A stretch of DNA of 15,215 bases from contig CAYZXS010000069.1 of the NCBI GenBank assembly GCA_964482495.1, positions 1 to 15,215 of the forward strand. Direction: 5' to 3'. Origin of the DNA: J029 sp964482495 (lineage in GTDB: Bacteria > Planctomycetota > UBA1135). This document shows, piece after piece, positions 6,435 to 13,799 of the stretch (position 1 is its first letter; each line of letters starts with the position of its first letter). Both the position numbers and the translations under genes were made by a program. The notes under the pieces were generated by a model, which worked only from the letters and a program-made list of their open reading frames with translations, did not search any database and was not told the DNA's origin.

Positions 6435-7240
6435 GCGTATTTCAGGATCTTGGCCAGCTCCTCGCGCATCTGGTCGCGCGGGATGATCTTGTCGATCTGG
6501 CCCTTCTCGAGCAGGAATTCGGCGCGCTGGAAGCCCTCGGGCAGGTCCTGGCGGATGGTGTTTTGGATCACCCGCGGGCCGGCGAAGCCGATCAGGGCGC
6601 CTGGCTCGCCGATCATCAGGTCGCAGACGCTGGCGAAGCTGGCGGTCACCCCGCCCGTCGTCGGGTTGGTCATCACCGACACCGAGAAGCCGCCGCCCTC
6701 GCGGAAGGCGCTCAGCGCCGAGCAGGTCTTGGCCATCTGCATCAGCGAGATCGCGCCCTCGTGCATGCGCGCCCCGCCCGAAGCGCTGAAGATCACCAGC
6801 GGCAGCTGCTTCTCGCCCGCCAGCTCGACCGCGCGCGCGATCTTCTCGCCGACGATCTCGCCCATCGAGCCGCCCATGAAGCTGAAGTCGAGCACCGCCA
6901 TGACCACCGGCACGCCGCCGATCGCGGCGGTCCCGGCCAGCAGGGCGTCGGCGTTGCCGGTCTTCTTCTGGGCCTTCTCGATCTTGTCGGCGTACGGCAC
7001 CTTGTCGACGAAGCCGAGCCGGTCGCTCGGCCGCAGGTCGGTGAAGTGCTCGATGAAGGTGCCGGGGTCGGCGGTGATCTCGATCCGCCGCCGCCCGTCC
7101 ACGGTGTGGTGGAAGCCGCAGTTCGGGCACACCGACAGGTTCGCCGCCAGCTCCTTGGTGTAGATCATCGACCCGCAGGAGGAGCACTTGCTCCACAGCC
7201 CGCTGGGCATGTCCTTCTTCTTCTTCAGGCGCCAAGCCAT
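6416..7240 (-). CDS. accD: Acetyl-CoA carboxylase carboxyltransferase subunit beta
   Basis: A 274-residue AccD, the beta half of the carboxyltransferase that moves the carboxyl group from biotin to acetyl-CoA to make malonyl-CoA for fatty-acid synthesis in the cytoplasm. The N-terminal zinc ribbon is intact (Cys19, Cys22, Cys38, Cys41 in CSSC and CPNC). Crotonase-fold motifs follow: LDFSFMGGSMG, SASGGARMHEG, VMTNPTTGGVTASFA, GEPGALIGFAGPRV and LPEGFQRAEFLLEKGQID. The length is close to short AccD proteins. The native C-terminus has been replaced: after ELAKILKYA the last five residues GSDID and the TGA are encoded by repeat R5. It is last in the rpe-GNAT-accD run, 22 nt after the GNAT stop. 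accA is not in the window and must lie elsewhere. No strong Shine-Dalgarno. Confidence 0.96.
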   Translation of the reverse strand: MAWRLKKKKDMPSGLWSKCSSCGSMIYTKELAANLSVCPNCGFHHTVDGRRRIEITADPGTFIEHFTDLRPSDRLGFVDKVPYADKIEKAQKKTGNADALLAGTAAIGGVPVVMAVLDFSFMGGSMGEIVGEKIARAVELAGEKQLPLVIFSASGGARMHEGAISLMQMAKTCSALSAFREGGGFSVSVMTNPTTGGVTASFASVCDLMIGEPGALIGFAGPRVIQNTIRQDLPEGFQRAEFLLEKGQIDKIIPRDQMREELAKILKYAGSDID

Positions 7241-7246
7241 GGGCCC

Positions 7247-7252
7247 ATCTTA
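7247..7252 (-). promoter_or_regulatory. Possible internal -10 element (TAAGAT) before accD
   Basis: On the minus strand TAAGAT lies in the 22-nt GNAT-accD gap, ending 6 nt before the accD ATG. The same 6-nt spacing is seen before rpe and tilS. It could give a leaderless accD transcript in addition to read-through from rpe. No -35 is evident, so this is tentative. Confidence 0.28.
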
Positions 7253-7262
7253 ACCGCGACGC

Positions 7263-8462
7263 CTAGAACATCTCCGGCAGCTGCGGCTGCGGCCCGGCGA
7301 ACAGCATCGCCGCGGTGGCCAGGTCCTCGGGAGGACCCTCCAGCAGCCCGGTCCGCGCCAGGGCCGCGGGCGTCTGGTAGCCGGTGTAGAGCTGCGCCAG
7401 CTGCCGGACGTCCAGCTTGATCCGGCCGTCGCCGCCGGGCTCCAGCGTCGCCTCGCCGTCGGCGACCTCGAGCACCCAACGGCCCTCGTTCTCGGGGAAC
7501 AGGTCGTCGCGCAGCTCCAGCTCGACCGCGCCGGCCAGCCCCAGGGCCCAGCCGCGCTGGCGCATCGCCGCCGCCGGGTCGAGCAGCCGCAGCATCCAGC
7601 GCTCCTCCATCTGCGAGCGGAAGCTGTGCTCGGGGATCAGCTGCAGCAGCGGCTCGTCGGGCGCCAGGTGGCAGGTCGCGTCCTCGTGCATGGTGGCGTT
7701 GCCGGCCAGGAAGCCGAGCAAGGACCGCCCGGCCTCGGGAGTGGCGGCCGCCAGGTCGGTGATCGCCATGCGCGACTTCCAGCCCTCGCCCGTCTGGTTG
7801 ACGAACCACAGGTAGCCCTCGATCCCGCCCGGCCCCTCGGCGACGAAGCCGTGGGCGGTCCCCAAGCGCGGCTTGCGGGCGCGCGACCACAGGTACCAGC
7901 CGCGGTCGAGCCAGCCCTGGTGCTCGGCGGCCACGCGCCGGTAGAGCTCCTCGATCGCCGGGATGTCGGTCTCGACCACCGGCCGAACCACCCGCTCGTG
8001 GCTGCGCACCTGGATCGAGCGCAGCGGCAGCGTGGTGGTGTAGTAGATCCCCGCCATCTCGTAGCCGGCGTTGCGGTAGAGCGGCATGGTCGACGGGTAG
8101 AGCGAGGTCATCGGATAACCCAGCTCCCGCATCTCGCGCAGGCTCTCGCGCATCATCCAGGTGGCGGCGCCGCGGCCGCGGAACTCGTGCGCCACCGCCA
8201 CCCCGGCGACGCCGCAGCACTTCACCGAGCGACCGCCCAGGAAGTGGCCCATCGGGATGTAGAGCAGGGTGCCGGCGATGCGGTCGTCGTCCGCGTGCAA
8301 GACCCGGAGCTGGTCGTCGCCGGCCCGGTCCCACCACTCCGGCGCGTCCTCGGGCGGGAAGTTGAAGCTGACGCCGAGCAGCGCCGCCAGCTCATCGCCT
8401 TGGGCGGTGCGGTCGAAGGGGCCCAGCCGGTATCCGGTCGTCGGGGAGGAGCTTCGCTTCAT
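7263..8462 (-). CDS. Eis-like GNAT N-acetyltransferase with C-terminal SCP2-like domain
   Basis: A 399-residue protein with the three-part layout of the Eis family: N-terminal GNAT domain (about 10-150), second degenerate GNAT domain (about 155-290) and sterol-carrier-like domain (about 295-399). The acetyl-CoA loop is VAVAHEFRGRGAA (R95-G-R-G98) following the beta strand KCCGVAGVAV. The LYPSTMPLYRNAGYEMAG segment (121-138) matches the region holding the catalytic Tyr of Eis. The protein ends in Phe (PQLPEMF), which fits the Eis mechanism where the C-terminal Phe carboxylate acts as base. Substrate unknown; Eis relatives acetylate aminoglycosides or other amines. The start at 8462 is chosen because its ATG overlaps the rpe TGA (ATGA), implying translational coupling. 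The frame is open further upstream, but that part is antisense-free shadow inside rpe. Confidence 0.88.
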   Translation of the reverse strand: MKRSSSPTTGYRLGPFDRTAQGDELAALLGVSFNFPPEDAPEWWDRAGDDQLRVLHADDDRIAGTLLYIPMGHFLGGRSVKCCGVAGVAVAHEFRGRGAATWMMRESLREMRELGYPMTSLYPSTMPLYRNAGYEMAGIYYTTTLPLRSIQVRSHERVVRPVVETDIPAIEELYRRVAAEHQGWLDRGWYLWSRARKPRLGTAHGFVAEGPGGIEGYLWFVNQTGEGWKSRMAITDLAAATPEAGRSLLGFLAGNATMHEDATCHLAPDEPLLQLIPEHSFRSQMEERWMLRLLDPAAAMRQRGWALGLAGAVELELRDDLFPENEGRWVLEVADGEATLEPGGDGRIKLDVRQLAQLYTGYQTPAALARTGLLEGPPEDLATAAMLFAGPQPQLPEMF

Positions 8463-9133
8463 GAACTCTGGGCGCGGTCCGCGGCGCCGGCCCGCAGCTT
8501 GCCGACCGCCGCCGCCATGTCCGGCGCGCGGAACAGATACGTGCCGGCGACCAGGACGTTCGCGCCGGCTTCCAGGCAACGCGGCGCGTTGGCGTCGTCG
8601 ACCCCCCCGTCCACTTGGATGTGGCCTTCGTACCCCCAGTCGCGCAGCTGCCGCACCTTGTCCAGGACCTCGGGCATGAAGCTCTGGCCGCCGAAGCCGG
8701 CGTGGACCGACATCACCGTGATCATGTCCAGGCGCTCGAAGTGCTCGCGCAGCGGCTCCACCCCGCAGGGCGGGTTGACGGCCACGCCGACCGGCAGGCC
8801 GGTGGCGTGGTAGGCGTCGAGCGCGGCCCCGAAGTCGCCCGCGGCGGCCTCGTAGTGGAAGCACAGCCGGTCGGCGCCGGCCTCGGCGTAGCGGGCGGCC
8901 CAGGCGGCGGGCTGCTCGATCATCAGGTGGACGTCCAGCGGCAGCTTGGCGGCCTTCTTCATCGAAGCCACCACCGGGATCCCGATCGACAGGTTGGGCA
9001 CGAAGTGGCCGTCCATGACGTCGACGTGGTGCCAGTCGGCGCCGGCGGCCTCGGCGCGGGCCATCTCCTCGGCCACGCGGCCGAAGTCGCAGGCCAGCAG
9101 GGAGGGGGCGATCAGGGTGGGCCGAGCCATCAC
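8459..9133 (-). CDS. rpe: Ribulose-phosphate 3-epimerase
   Basis: A 224-residue TIM-barrel epimerase that interconverts D-ribulose 5-phosphate and D-xylulose 5-phosphate in the pentose phosphate pathway or Calvin cycle. The family motifs are all present: APSLLACDF near the N-terminus, HVDVMDGHFVPNLSIG (metal ligands and catalytic Asp), LDVHLMIE, VMSVHAGFGGQSF, IQVDGGVDDAN (second catalytic Asp) and VLVAGTYLF (phosphate binding). The length is normal. Two adjacent ATG codons (9133 and 9130) could start it. A TAGACT hexamer ends 6 nt before the first, so the message may be leaderless. It is first of a minus-strand run with the GNAT (4-nt overlap) and accD. Confidence 0.96.
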   Translation of the reverse strand: MMARPTLIAPSLLACDFGRVAEEMARAEAAGADWHHVDVMDGHFVPNLSIGIPVVASMKKAAKLPLDVHLMIEQPAAWAARYAEAGADRLCFHYEAAAGDFGAALDAYHATGLPVGVAVNPPCGVEPLREHFERLDMITVMSVHAGFGGQSFMPEVLDKVRQLRDWGYEGHIQVDGGVDDANAPRCLEAGANVLVAGTYLFRAPDMAAAVGKLRAGAADRAQSS

Positions 9134-9139
9134 AGGGGC

Positions 9140-9168
9140 AGTCTAGCCGCCGCCCGGAGCGCTAGAAT
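9140..9168. promoter_or_regulatory. Divergent promoter pair between rpe and the small membrane protein gene
   Basis: The 47-nt gap contains TAGACT on the minus strand (9145-9140), 6 nt before the rpe ATG, and TAGAAT on the plus strand (9163-9168), 12 nt before the ATG at 9181. The two hexamers are arranged as an inverted pair (CTAGC...GCTAG), so each lies roughly where the other promoter's -35 would be. No TTGACA-like box and no Shine-Dalgarno are visible. Confidence 0.45.
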
Positions 9169-9180
9169 CGCCCCATCGCG

Positions 9181-9486
9181 ATGAAGATTCCCCCGTTCTT
9201 CCACTGGGTCGTCGACCAGTACCAGGCGCAGCCCATCCCGACGGTGGTCGTCGGCCTCGGCCTGCTGATCCTGGTGCTCTATCTGATGCGCAAGGCCTTC
9301 AAGGCCTTCGCCGTGATCATCCTGATCCTGATCGTGCTGATCCTGACCTCCTACTTCATCGAAGGCGAGGAGGCCGCCCGCAAGCGCATCGAGGACGGAG
9401 GCCGCAAGGTCGGGGAGGTGCTGCGCGAGACCGGGGTGATCGGCGAGGACGGCGAGCCGGCGGAACAGCCGGCCGATCCCCACTAG
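9181..9486 (+). CDS. Small membrane protein of unknown function
   Basis: A 101-residue protein not assigned to a family. Residues about 19-36 (PTVVVGLGLLILVLYLM) and about 43-60 (AVIILILIVLILTSYF) are strongly hydrophobic and should form two membrane helices separated by a short basic loop (RKAFKAF). The C-terminal third (from about residue 61) is charged and helical, EGEEAARKRIEDGGRKVGEV, and ends in an acidic proline-containing tail. By the positive-inside rule the loop would be cytoplasmic. It is transcribed divergently from rpe and converges on the SatD-like gene with only 4 nt between stops. Third-position G/C bias matches neighbouring genes and the promoter-like TAGAAT supports it as real. 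Confidence 0.7.
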   Translation: MKIPPFFHWVVDQYQAQPIPTVVVGLGLLILVLYLMRKAFKAFAVIILILIVLILTSYFIEGEEAARKRIEDGGRKVGEVLRETGVIGEDGEPAEQPADPH

Positions 9487-9490
9487 CGGC

Positions 9491-10198
9491 TCAGGCTCCG
9501 GCGGATGCGCGGGCCAGGGCGACGGTCGCGGCCAAGGCGCCGTGCCGGAAGCGCTCGAGCCGGATCGTCTTGAGGGTCTCCGAGACCACCGATGGCCGGA
9601 CCTGGAAGCGGGCCGCCACTTCCTTCTGCGGGAGTTTGTCCGCAAGGCCGCCCTCGTCCTCGAACATCTGGCCGCCGAGGACTTCACGGGCGTAGGCCAC
9701 CTGCCGCGGCGTCCAGTTCTCGTGGTGGCTGCCGAGCAGGGCGAAGACCCCGGTGAGGAGGGCGTCCGCGGGGCCGAAGCCGCGCGCGCCCAAATACAGG
9801 TCCTGCTTCTTCGCCTGCTGCAGGGCTTGCTGGGCGCGGTGGAAGCAGGGGCCGTCCAGGGCGCCGATGGGGGTGCCGGCCTCCAGGGGCACGGAAAGTG
9901 AGCCTGCGCCGAGGCCGAAGCAGAGCCGAGTGGGGCACAGGCGCAGGCCGAGGCCGAGGATCACCTCCGTGACGGCGCCGGCCGCGCGGGCAGGGAGGCG
10001 CCCGTCGGGCATCGGGAACAAGGCGGAGGCCTGGTTGCCTCCGCCGGGGGCCAATTCGGCCACCATCTCGAAGCCGTGGAGGCGGTTCAGGGCATGGACG
10101 GCCTCGAGCAGCCGCCGTTGGACCTCTGCCCGGTCGGAGGCCTGGCGGGTGCCGACGAGATCGGCGATCAGAGCGAGGAAGAAGGAAGAGGCGGGCAC
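9491..10198 (-). CDS. SatD-family protein with C-terminal helix-turn-helix
   Basis: A 235-residue protein matching the SatD family pattern: an N-terminal FFLALIADLVGTRQASDRAEVQ segment, a central GLGAGSLSVP followed by IGALDGPCFHRAQQAL, and a C-terminal helix-turn-helix-like part (about 175-215: QKEVAARFQVRPSVVSETL). SatD-like proteins were named from a Streptococcus mutans acid and nutrient stress operon; the biochemical role is not settled. The C-terminal part suggests DNA binding. The start is GTG at 10198: the frame is closed by TGA ten codons upstream and has no ATG between. The 5' side carries an AT-rich inverted repeat that could be its own operator. It lies alone between a convergent membrane-protein gene and the pgk terminator. 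Confidence 0.78.
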   Translation of the reverse strand: MPASSFFLALIADLVGTRQASDRAEVQRRLLEAVHALNRLHGFEMVAELAPGGGNQASALFPMPDGRLPARAAGAVTEVILGLGLRLCPTRLCFGLGAGSLSVPLEAGTPIGALDGPCFHRAQQALQQAKKQDLYLGARGFGPADALLTGVFALLGSHHENWTPRQVAYAREVLGGQMFEDEGGLADKLPQKEVAARFQVRPSVVSETLKTIRLERFRHGALAATVALARASAGA

Positions 10199-10215
10199 TG
10201 GTTTCTGCTGATATC

Positions 10216-10252
10216 GGCGAATTATTCAAAAAATCGCCTAAAAAGGCGAATT
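10216..10252. promoter_or_regulatory. Putative operator: inverted and direct repeats upstream of the SatD-like gene
   Basis: An unusually AT-rich stretch in a GC-rich window. It contains a perfect inverted repeat TCGCCT-AAAA-AGGCGA (10234-10249) and a direct repeat GGCGAATT at 10216-10223 and 10245-10252, giving three GGCGA half-sites. It begins 18 nt upstream of the GTG start, where a repressor would block transcription. The downstream protein has a helix-turn-helix, so autoregulation is plausible. The inverted repeat lacks a proper U-tract for a terminator of the opposite strand. Confidence 0.5.
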
Positions 10253-10358
10253 TCACTCTGAGTCGTCGAAAAGGACGATCCTGAAGCTCGGGTCGGGTCC
10301 CTGGACCTCGTCCGTCATGATCTCAAACACACCGCAGGGCCTCGCGAGGGGTCCTCTG

Positions 10359-10374
10359 CCTGGCAGCTGCCAGG
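10359..10374. repeat. Perfect 16-bp palindrome
   Basis: CCTGGCAGCTGCCAGG is fully self-complementary. It lies just beyond the T-tract of the pgk terminator in the 250-nt gene-free gap between the SatD-like gene and pgk. It may be a protein-binding site or part of the 3' RNA structure. The rest of the gap (10253-10358) shows no coding region or clear element. Confidence 0.5.
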
Positions 10375-10378
10375 GCAA

Positions 10379-10433
10379 GAAAAAGGGCCCCAAAGCCTTT
10401 TCTCATCAAGAGATGAGATTGGCCTGGGGCCAC
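10379..10433 (-). terminator. Rho-independent terminator of gap-pgk
   Basis: Read on the minus strand, a long stem-loop (outer GGCCCC/GGGGCC at 10386-10391 and 10426-10431, inner CTCATC/GATGAG around loop AAGA at 10408-10411) is followed directly by CCCTTTTTCTTG. It starts about 20 nt after the pgk stop. The stem has a small internal mismatch region. Stem plus U-tract and position make this a convincing intrinsic terminator. Confidence 0.85.
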
Positions 10434-10450
10434 GGATGAGGGCTCGGTCC

Positions 10451-11647
10451 CTAGGCGGGATCCAGCGCTGCGATGCCAGGAAGCTCCTTCCCCTCCAGCA
10501 TCTCCAGGAAGGCGCCGCCGCCGGTGCTGATGTGGGTGACCCGGTCGGCCGCTCCCATCTGCTTCACCGCCGCCACCGAATCCCCGCCGCCGATCACCGA
10601 GATGCAGTCGCTGGCGGCCACCGCTTCGGCCAGTCCCTTGGTGCCGGCCGCGAAGGCCTCCATCTCGAAGACGCCCATGGGGCCGTTCCAGACCACGGTG
10701 CCGGCGCCCTGGATCGCCTCGACGTAGCGCGCCTGGCTCTCCGGCCCGATGTCCAGGCCCATCCAGCCGTCCGGCACGTGCGGCCCGACCACCTGGGTCT
10801 CCGCGTCGGCGGCGAAGCGGTCCGCCGCCACGTGGTCCGAGGGCAGCCGCAGCTTCACCCCGCGCTCCTCGGCCGCGTGCAGGATCGCGCGGGCGGTCTC
10901 CACCCGGTCCTCCTCGACCAGCGATGCACCCACACCGATGCCCTGCGCCTTCAGGAAGGTGTAGGCCATGCCGCCGCCGATCAGGAGCTCGTCGACCTTC
11001 TCGACCAGGTTCTCGAGCACCAGGATCTTGTCGCTGACCTTGGCGCCGCCCACCACCGCCACCAGCGGCCGCTTCGGGTCGCCGCCGAAGGCCAGGTCGA
11101 AGGCCTCGATCTCCTTCTCGAGCAGCTTGCCGGCCACCGCCGGCTTGAGCCGCGCCGGCACCCCGGCGGTCGAGGCGTGGGCCCGGTGGCAGGTGCCGAA
11201 GGCGTCCTGCACGAAGTAGTCGGCCATGCTCGCCAGGGCGGCGCCCAGGCCGGCCTCGTTCTTGGTCTCGCCGGGCTCGAAGCGCAGGTTCTCGAGCAGC
11301 AGCAGCTGCCCGGGCTTCAGGCCGGCGGCGGCCTCACTGACCGAGGAGCCGGCGACCATCGGCGCGGTGATCACCGTCGCCTCCTTGCCCAGCAGCTTCG
11401 CCAGGTGGACGGCGACCGGCTGCATCCGCAGCTCCTCGACCACCTCGCCCTTGGGCCGGCCGAGGTGGGACGCCACCACCGCCGAACCGCCGCCCTGCAG
11501 GATCGCCCGCAGGGTCGGCAGCGCCGCCTGGATCCGGGTGTCGTCCCCGACCCTGCGGCCGTCGAGCGGAACGTTGAAGTCGACGCGCACGAAGGCGCGC
11601 TTCCCGGCCGGGTCGACCGCGGCGAGGGTCTTCTTGCGCAAACTCAC
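10451..11647 (-). CDS. pgk: Phosphoglycerate kinase
   Basis: A 398-residue monomeric glycolytic kinase that converts 1,3-bisphosphoglycerate and ADP to 3-phosphoglycerate and ATP. Family motifs: RVDFNVPLDG near the N-terminus, DDTRIQAALPTL, SHLGRPKGE, LLLENLRFEPGETKNE, VGGAKVSDKI, LLIGGGMAYTFLKA, WNGPMGVFEMEAFAAGTK, VIGGGDSVAAV and STGGGAFLEMLEGKELPG at the C-terminus. The start is taken as GTG at 11647 (VSLRKKTL), 11 nt after the gap stop, because it gives the normal family length; the longer frame would run into gap. It is the second gene of a gap-pgk operon and is followed by an intrinsic terminator. Confidence 0.96.
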   Translation of the reverse strand: MSLRKKTLAAVDPAGKRAFVRVDFNVPLDGRRVGDDTRIQAALPTLRAILQGGGSAVVASHLGRPKGEVVEELRMQPVAVHLAKLLGKEATVITAPMVAGSSVSEAAAGLKPGQLLLLENLRFEPGETKNEAGLGAALASMADYFVQDAFGTCHRAHASTAGVPARLKPAVAGKLLEKEIEAFDLAFGGDPKRPLVAVVGGAKVSDKILVLENLVEKVDELLIGGGMAYTFLKAQGIGVGASLVEEDRVETARAILHAAEERGVKLRLPSDHVAADRFAADAETQVVGPHVPDGWMGLDIGPESQARYVEAIQGAGTVVWNGPMGVFEMEAFAAGTKGLAEAVAASDCISVIGGGDSVAAVKQMGAADRVTHISTGGGAFLEMLEGKELPGIAALDPA

Positions 11648-11658
11648 GCTCTGGGGCC

Positions 11659-12666
11659 CTATCCGAGCTCGTGGGCGCGCTTCGCCAGGTCGCAGACCCG
11701 GTTGCTGTAGCCCCACTCGTTGTCGTACCAGGACACGACCTTGACCATGTTCGAGTCGATGACCATGGTGCTGCCGGCGTCGAAGACCGAGCTGTGGGGG
11801 TTCTGGAGGATGTCGCTCGAGACCAGCGGGTCCTCGGAGTACTCCAGGACGCCCTTCAGCGGGCCGTCGGCGGCGGCCTTGACCGCGGCGTTGACCGACT
11901 CGACGGTCACTTCCTTGGCCAGCACCGCGACCAGGTCGACGACCGAGCCGCAGGGCACCGGCACGCGCATCGACATGCCGTCGAGCTTGCCGTTCAGCTC
12001 CGGCAGCACCTTGCCGACCGCGCGGGCGGCGCCGGTGCTGGTCGGGATGATGTTCGACGCGGCGGCCCGGGCCCGGCGCAGGTCGCCGTGCGGCAGGTCG
12101 AGGATGCGCTGGTCGTTGGTGTAGGCGTGGATGGTGTTCATCAGGCCCCGGCGGATGCCGAAGCTCTCGTGGAGCACCTTGGCCAGCGGCGCCAGGCAGT
12201 TGGTGGTGCAGCTGGCGTTCGACAGGATGTTCTGGCCCGCGGCCAGGGTGTCGTCGTTGACGCCCAGCACGACCATGTTGTCGACGTCGCCCTTCGGCGG
12301 CACGGTCAGGATCACCTTCTTGGCGCCGGCGTCGACGTGCTTCTGGCAGGCCTCGCGGCTGCGGAAGATGCCGGTGGCCTCGACCACCAGGTCGACCCCG
12401 AGCTCGCCCCAGGGCAGGCCGGCCGGGTCGCGCTCGGCGAGCACCTGGACGCGCTTGCCGTCGACCACGATGGCGTCGCCGTCGACCTCGACCTGGCCGG
12501 CGAAGCGGCCGCCGACGGTGTCGTAGCGCAGCAGGTGCGCCAGGGTCGCGGCATCGGTCAGGTCGTTGAGGGCGACGACTTCGAAGTCGGCGCCGCGGGA
12601 GTGCATGATGCGGAAGACGTTGCGGCCGATGCGGCCGAAACCGTTGATGGCGATGCGGATGGCCAT
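11659..12666 (-). CDS. gap: Type I glyceraldehyde-3-phosphate dehydrogenase
   Basis: A 335-residue NAD-dependent GAPDH, upstream partner of pgk in glycolysis. The N-terminal Rossmann motif is INGFGRIGRN (8-17), with Asp35 after VALN at the cofactor position (NDLTDA). The catalytic cysteine is Cys153 in SNASCTTNCLAP. Further signatures are YTNDQRILDLPHGDLRRARAA (part), IIPTSTGAARAVG, GMSMRVPVP, and WYDNEWGYSNRV near the end. Overall very close to Bacillus-type GapA. The ATG at 12666 gives the canonical MAIRIAINGFG start; the in-frame ATG at 12747 lies inside the TAGAAT promoter hexamer and is rejected. The leader is about 70 nt with no Shine-Dalgarno. Confidence 0.97.
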   Translation of the reverse strand: MAIRIAINGFGRIGRNVFRIMHSRGADFEVVALNDLTDAATLAHLLRYDTVGGRFAGQVEVDGDAIVVDGKRVQVLAERDPAGLPWGELGVDLVVEATGIFRSREACQKHVDAGAKKVILTVPPKGDVDNMVVLGVNDDTLAAGQNILSNASCTTNCLAPLAKVLHESFGIRRGLMNTIHAYTNDQRILDLPHGDLRRARAAASNIIPTSTGAARAVGKVLPELNGKLDGMSMRVPVPCGSVVDLVAVLAKEVTVESVNAAVKAAADGPLKGVLEYSEDPLVSSDILQNPHSSVFDAGSTMVIDSNMVKVVSWYDNEWGYSNRVCDLAKRAHELG

Positions 12667-12745
12667 GGTTTCGGGTGGGTGCGGATGGAGGGAAAGCGGA
12701 CGTGAAGGCCGAAAAACGGGGCTCGCGGCCTGGATGGGACGGAAC

Positions 12746-12751
12746 ATTCTA
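12746..12751 (-). promoter_or_regulatory. Putative -10 element (TAGAAT) of gap-pgk
   Basis: TAGAATG on the minus strand, about 80 nt before the gap ATG. The sequence after it would be the transcribed leader. It matches the TAGAAT before the small membrane protein gene. No clear -35 is seen. Confidence 0.45.
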
Positions 12752-12787
12752 GGGGCGCCGCGGAGGCCGGGGAAGCGCCGGCGGGGC

Positions 12788-12793
12788 TATCCT
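12788..12793 (+). promoter_or_regulatory. Putative -10 element (TATCCT) of tilS
   Basis: TATCCT lies exactly 6 nt before the GTG start at 12800, the same spacing as rpe and accD. This supports the GTG start and a leaderless message. It is divergent from the gap promoter 37 nt away. Confidence 0.4.
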
Positions 12794-12799
12794 CGCGGC

Positions 12800-13726
12800 G
12801 TGCCGGCGGACCTCCTCCAAGACGCCGCCGCGGCGGTGGCGGGCTGCGGCCCGTGGGAGCCGGGCGCGCGGGTCGCCCTGGCCTGCTCCGGCGGCGCCGA
12901 CTCCACTTTCCTGGCCCACGCCTGGGAAGCCTTCGCCCACGGCCGGGGATTGCGCGCCCGAGTGCTGGTCGTGGATCACCAGCAGCGGCCGGAGAGCGGG
13001 GCCGACGCCGACCGGGCCGCCGCCGCCGCGGCCGCGCTCGGCCTGCCGGCGGCGGTGCTGACGGTGGAGGCGGCCGGCGACGAGGCCAGCCTGCGGCGCG
13101 CCCGCTACGCCGCCCTCGAGGCGGCCATGGCGGAGGGGGGCGAGCGGCTGCTGCTGCTGGGCCACCACGCCGACGACCAGGCCGAGACCGTGCTGCTCCG
13201 GATCCTCCGCGGCACCGGCCTGCGCGGCCTGGCCGGCATGGCGCCGCGGCGGCGGCTGGCTTCGGGCGGGGAGCTGCGCCGCCCGCTGCTCGCCTTCCGC
13301 GCCGCGGCCATCCGGGAGTGGCTCCGGGGCGAGGGCGTGCCCTGGATCGAGGACCCGAGCAACGCGGATCCGGCCGCGGCGGCCCGCAACCGGCTCCGGG
13401 CCCAGGCCGTGCCCGCGCTGGCCGACATCGGGGCCGGGGATCCGGTCCGCGGCCTGCTGCGGCTGGCCGAGGAGGCCTCGGACTGGGAGGCGGCCCGGGA
13501 CGACCTGCTCCGCCGGGACCTGCCCTGGAGCGAGCTGCCGAGCTACCTGCGCCGCCAGGCGATCCAGGACTGGCTCCGGGGGTGCGGCGAGACCGCCTCG
13601 CCCGCCCGGCTCCGGGACCTCGAGGGGGCGCTCCGCAAGCGGGGCTGGGCCGGGGTGCGGGCGGGGCTGGAGCTGCGGCTGGAGGCGGGCAGGCTCCCCG
13701 CCCCGGACGCTGGCCCAGACGAGTGA
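12800..13726 (+). CDS. tilS: tRNA(Ile)-lysidine synthetase
   Basis: A 308-residue PP-loop ATPase that converts C34 of the AUA-reading tRNA(Ile) to lysidine, so the anticodon reads AUA and is charged with Ile. The P-loop is SGGADS (30-35). Other family motifs are VLVVDHQQRPES, LGHHADDQAETVLLRILRG, TGLRGLAGM, RRPLLAFR and WIEDPSNADPAAAARNRLR. It is of the short type: after about residue 215 only a helical stretch follows, with no obvious C-terminal TilS_C domain, as in short TilS proteins such as that of Aquifex. The GTG at 12800 is preferred because the conserved N-terminal helix starts there; the open frame upstream only contains antisense of gap and its leader. Confidence 0.93.
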   Translation: MPADLLQDAAAAVAGCGPWEPGARVALACSGGADSTFLAHAWEAFAHGRGLRARVLVVDHQQRPESGADADRAAAAAAALGLPAAVLTVEAAGDEASLRRARYAALEAAMAEGGERLLLLGHHADDQAETVLLRILRGTGLRGLAGMAPRRRLASGGELRRPLLAFRAAAIREWLRGEGVPWIEDPSNADPAAAARNRLRAQAVPALADIGAGDPVRGLLRLAEEASDWEAARDDLLRRDLPWSELPSYLRRQAIQDWLRGCGETASPARLRDLEGALRKRGWAGVRAGLELRLEAGRLPAPDAGPDE

Positions 13727-13799
13727 ACCTAGCCGTCCCGCGGGTGCCGTCGAGGACGGGGGCTGGGGAGGAATGGCGGCCCCAGGCCCGGACAAGGAG

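Noticed and set aside
8463..8864. Longer N-terminus for the GNAT gene
   Set aside because: It would overlap rpe by 400 nt with shadow-type sequence; the ATGA-overlapping start at 8462 gives the Eis-family length.
10436..11710. 424-residue plus-strand frame opposite pgk
   Set aside because: Shadow of pgk; His/Arg/Gly/Ala-rich with no recognisable motif.
11671..12705. 344-residue plus-strand frame opposite gap
   Set aside because: Shadow of gap; Val/Asp/Gly-rich low complexity.
12667..12747. Longer N-terminus for gap (ATG at 12747)
   Set aside because: That ATG is part of the TAGAATG promoter hexamer, and the canonical GAPDH N-terminus starts at 12666.
12566..12799. Longer N-terminus for tilS
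   Set aside because: Upstream codons are antisense to gap and its leader; the GTG at 12800 has a well-placed -10-like hexamer and begins the conserved N-terminal helix.
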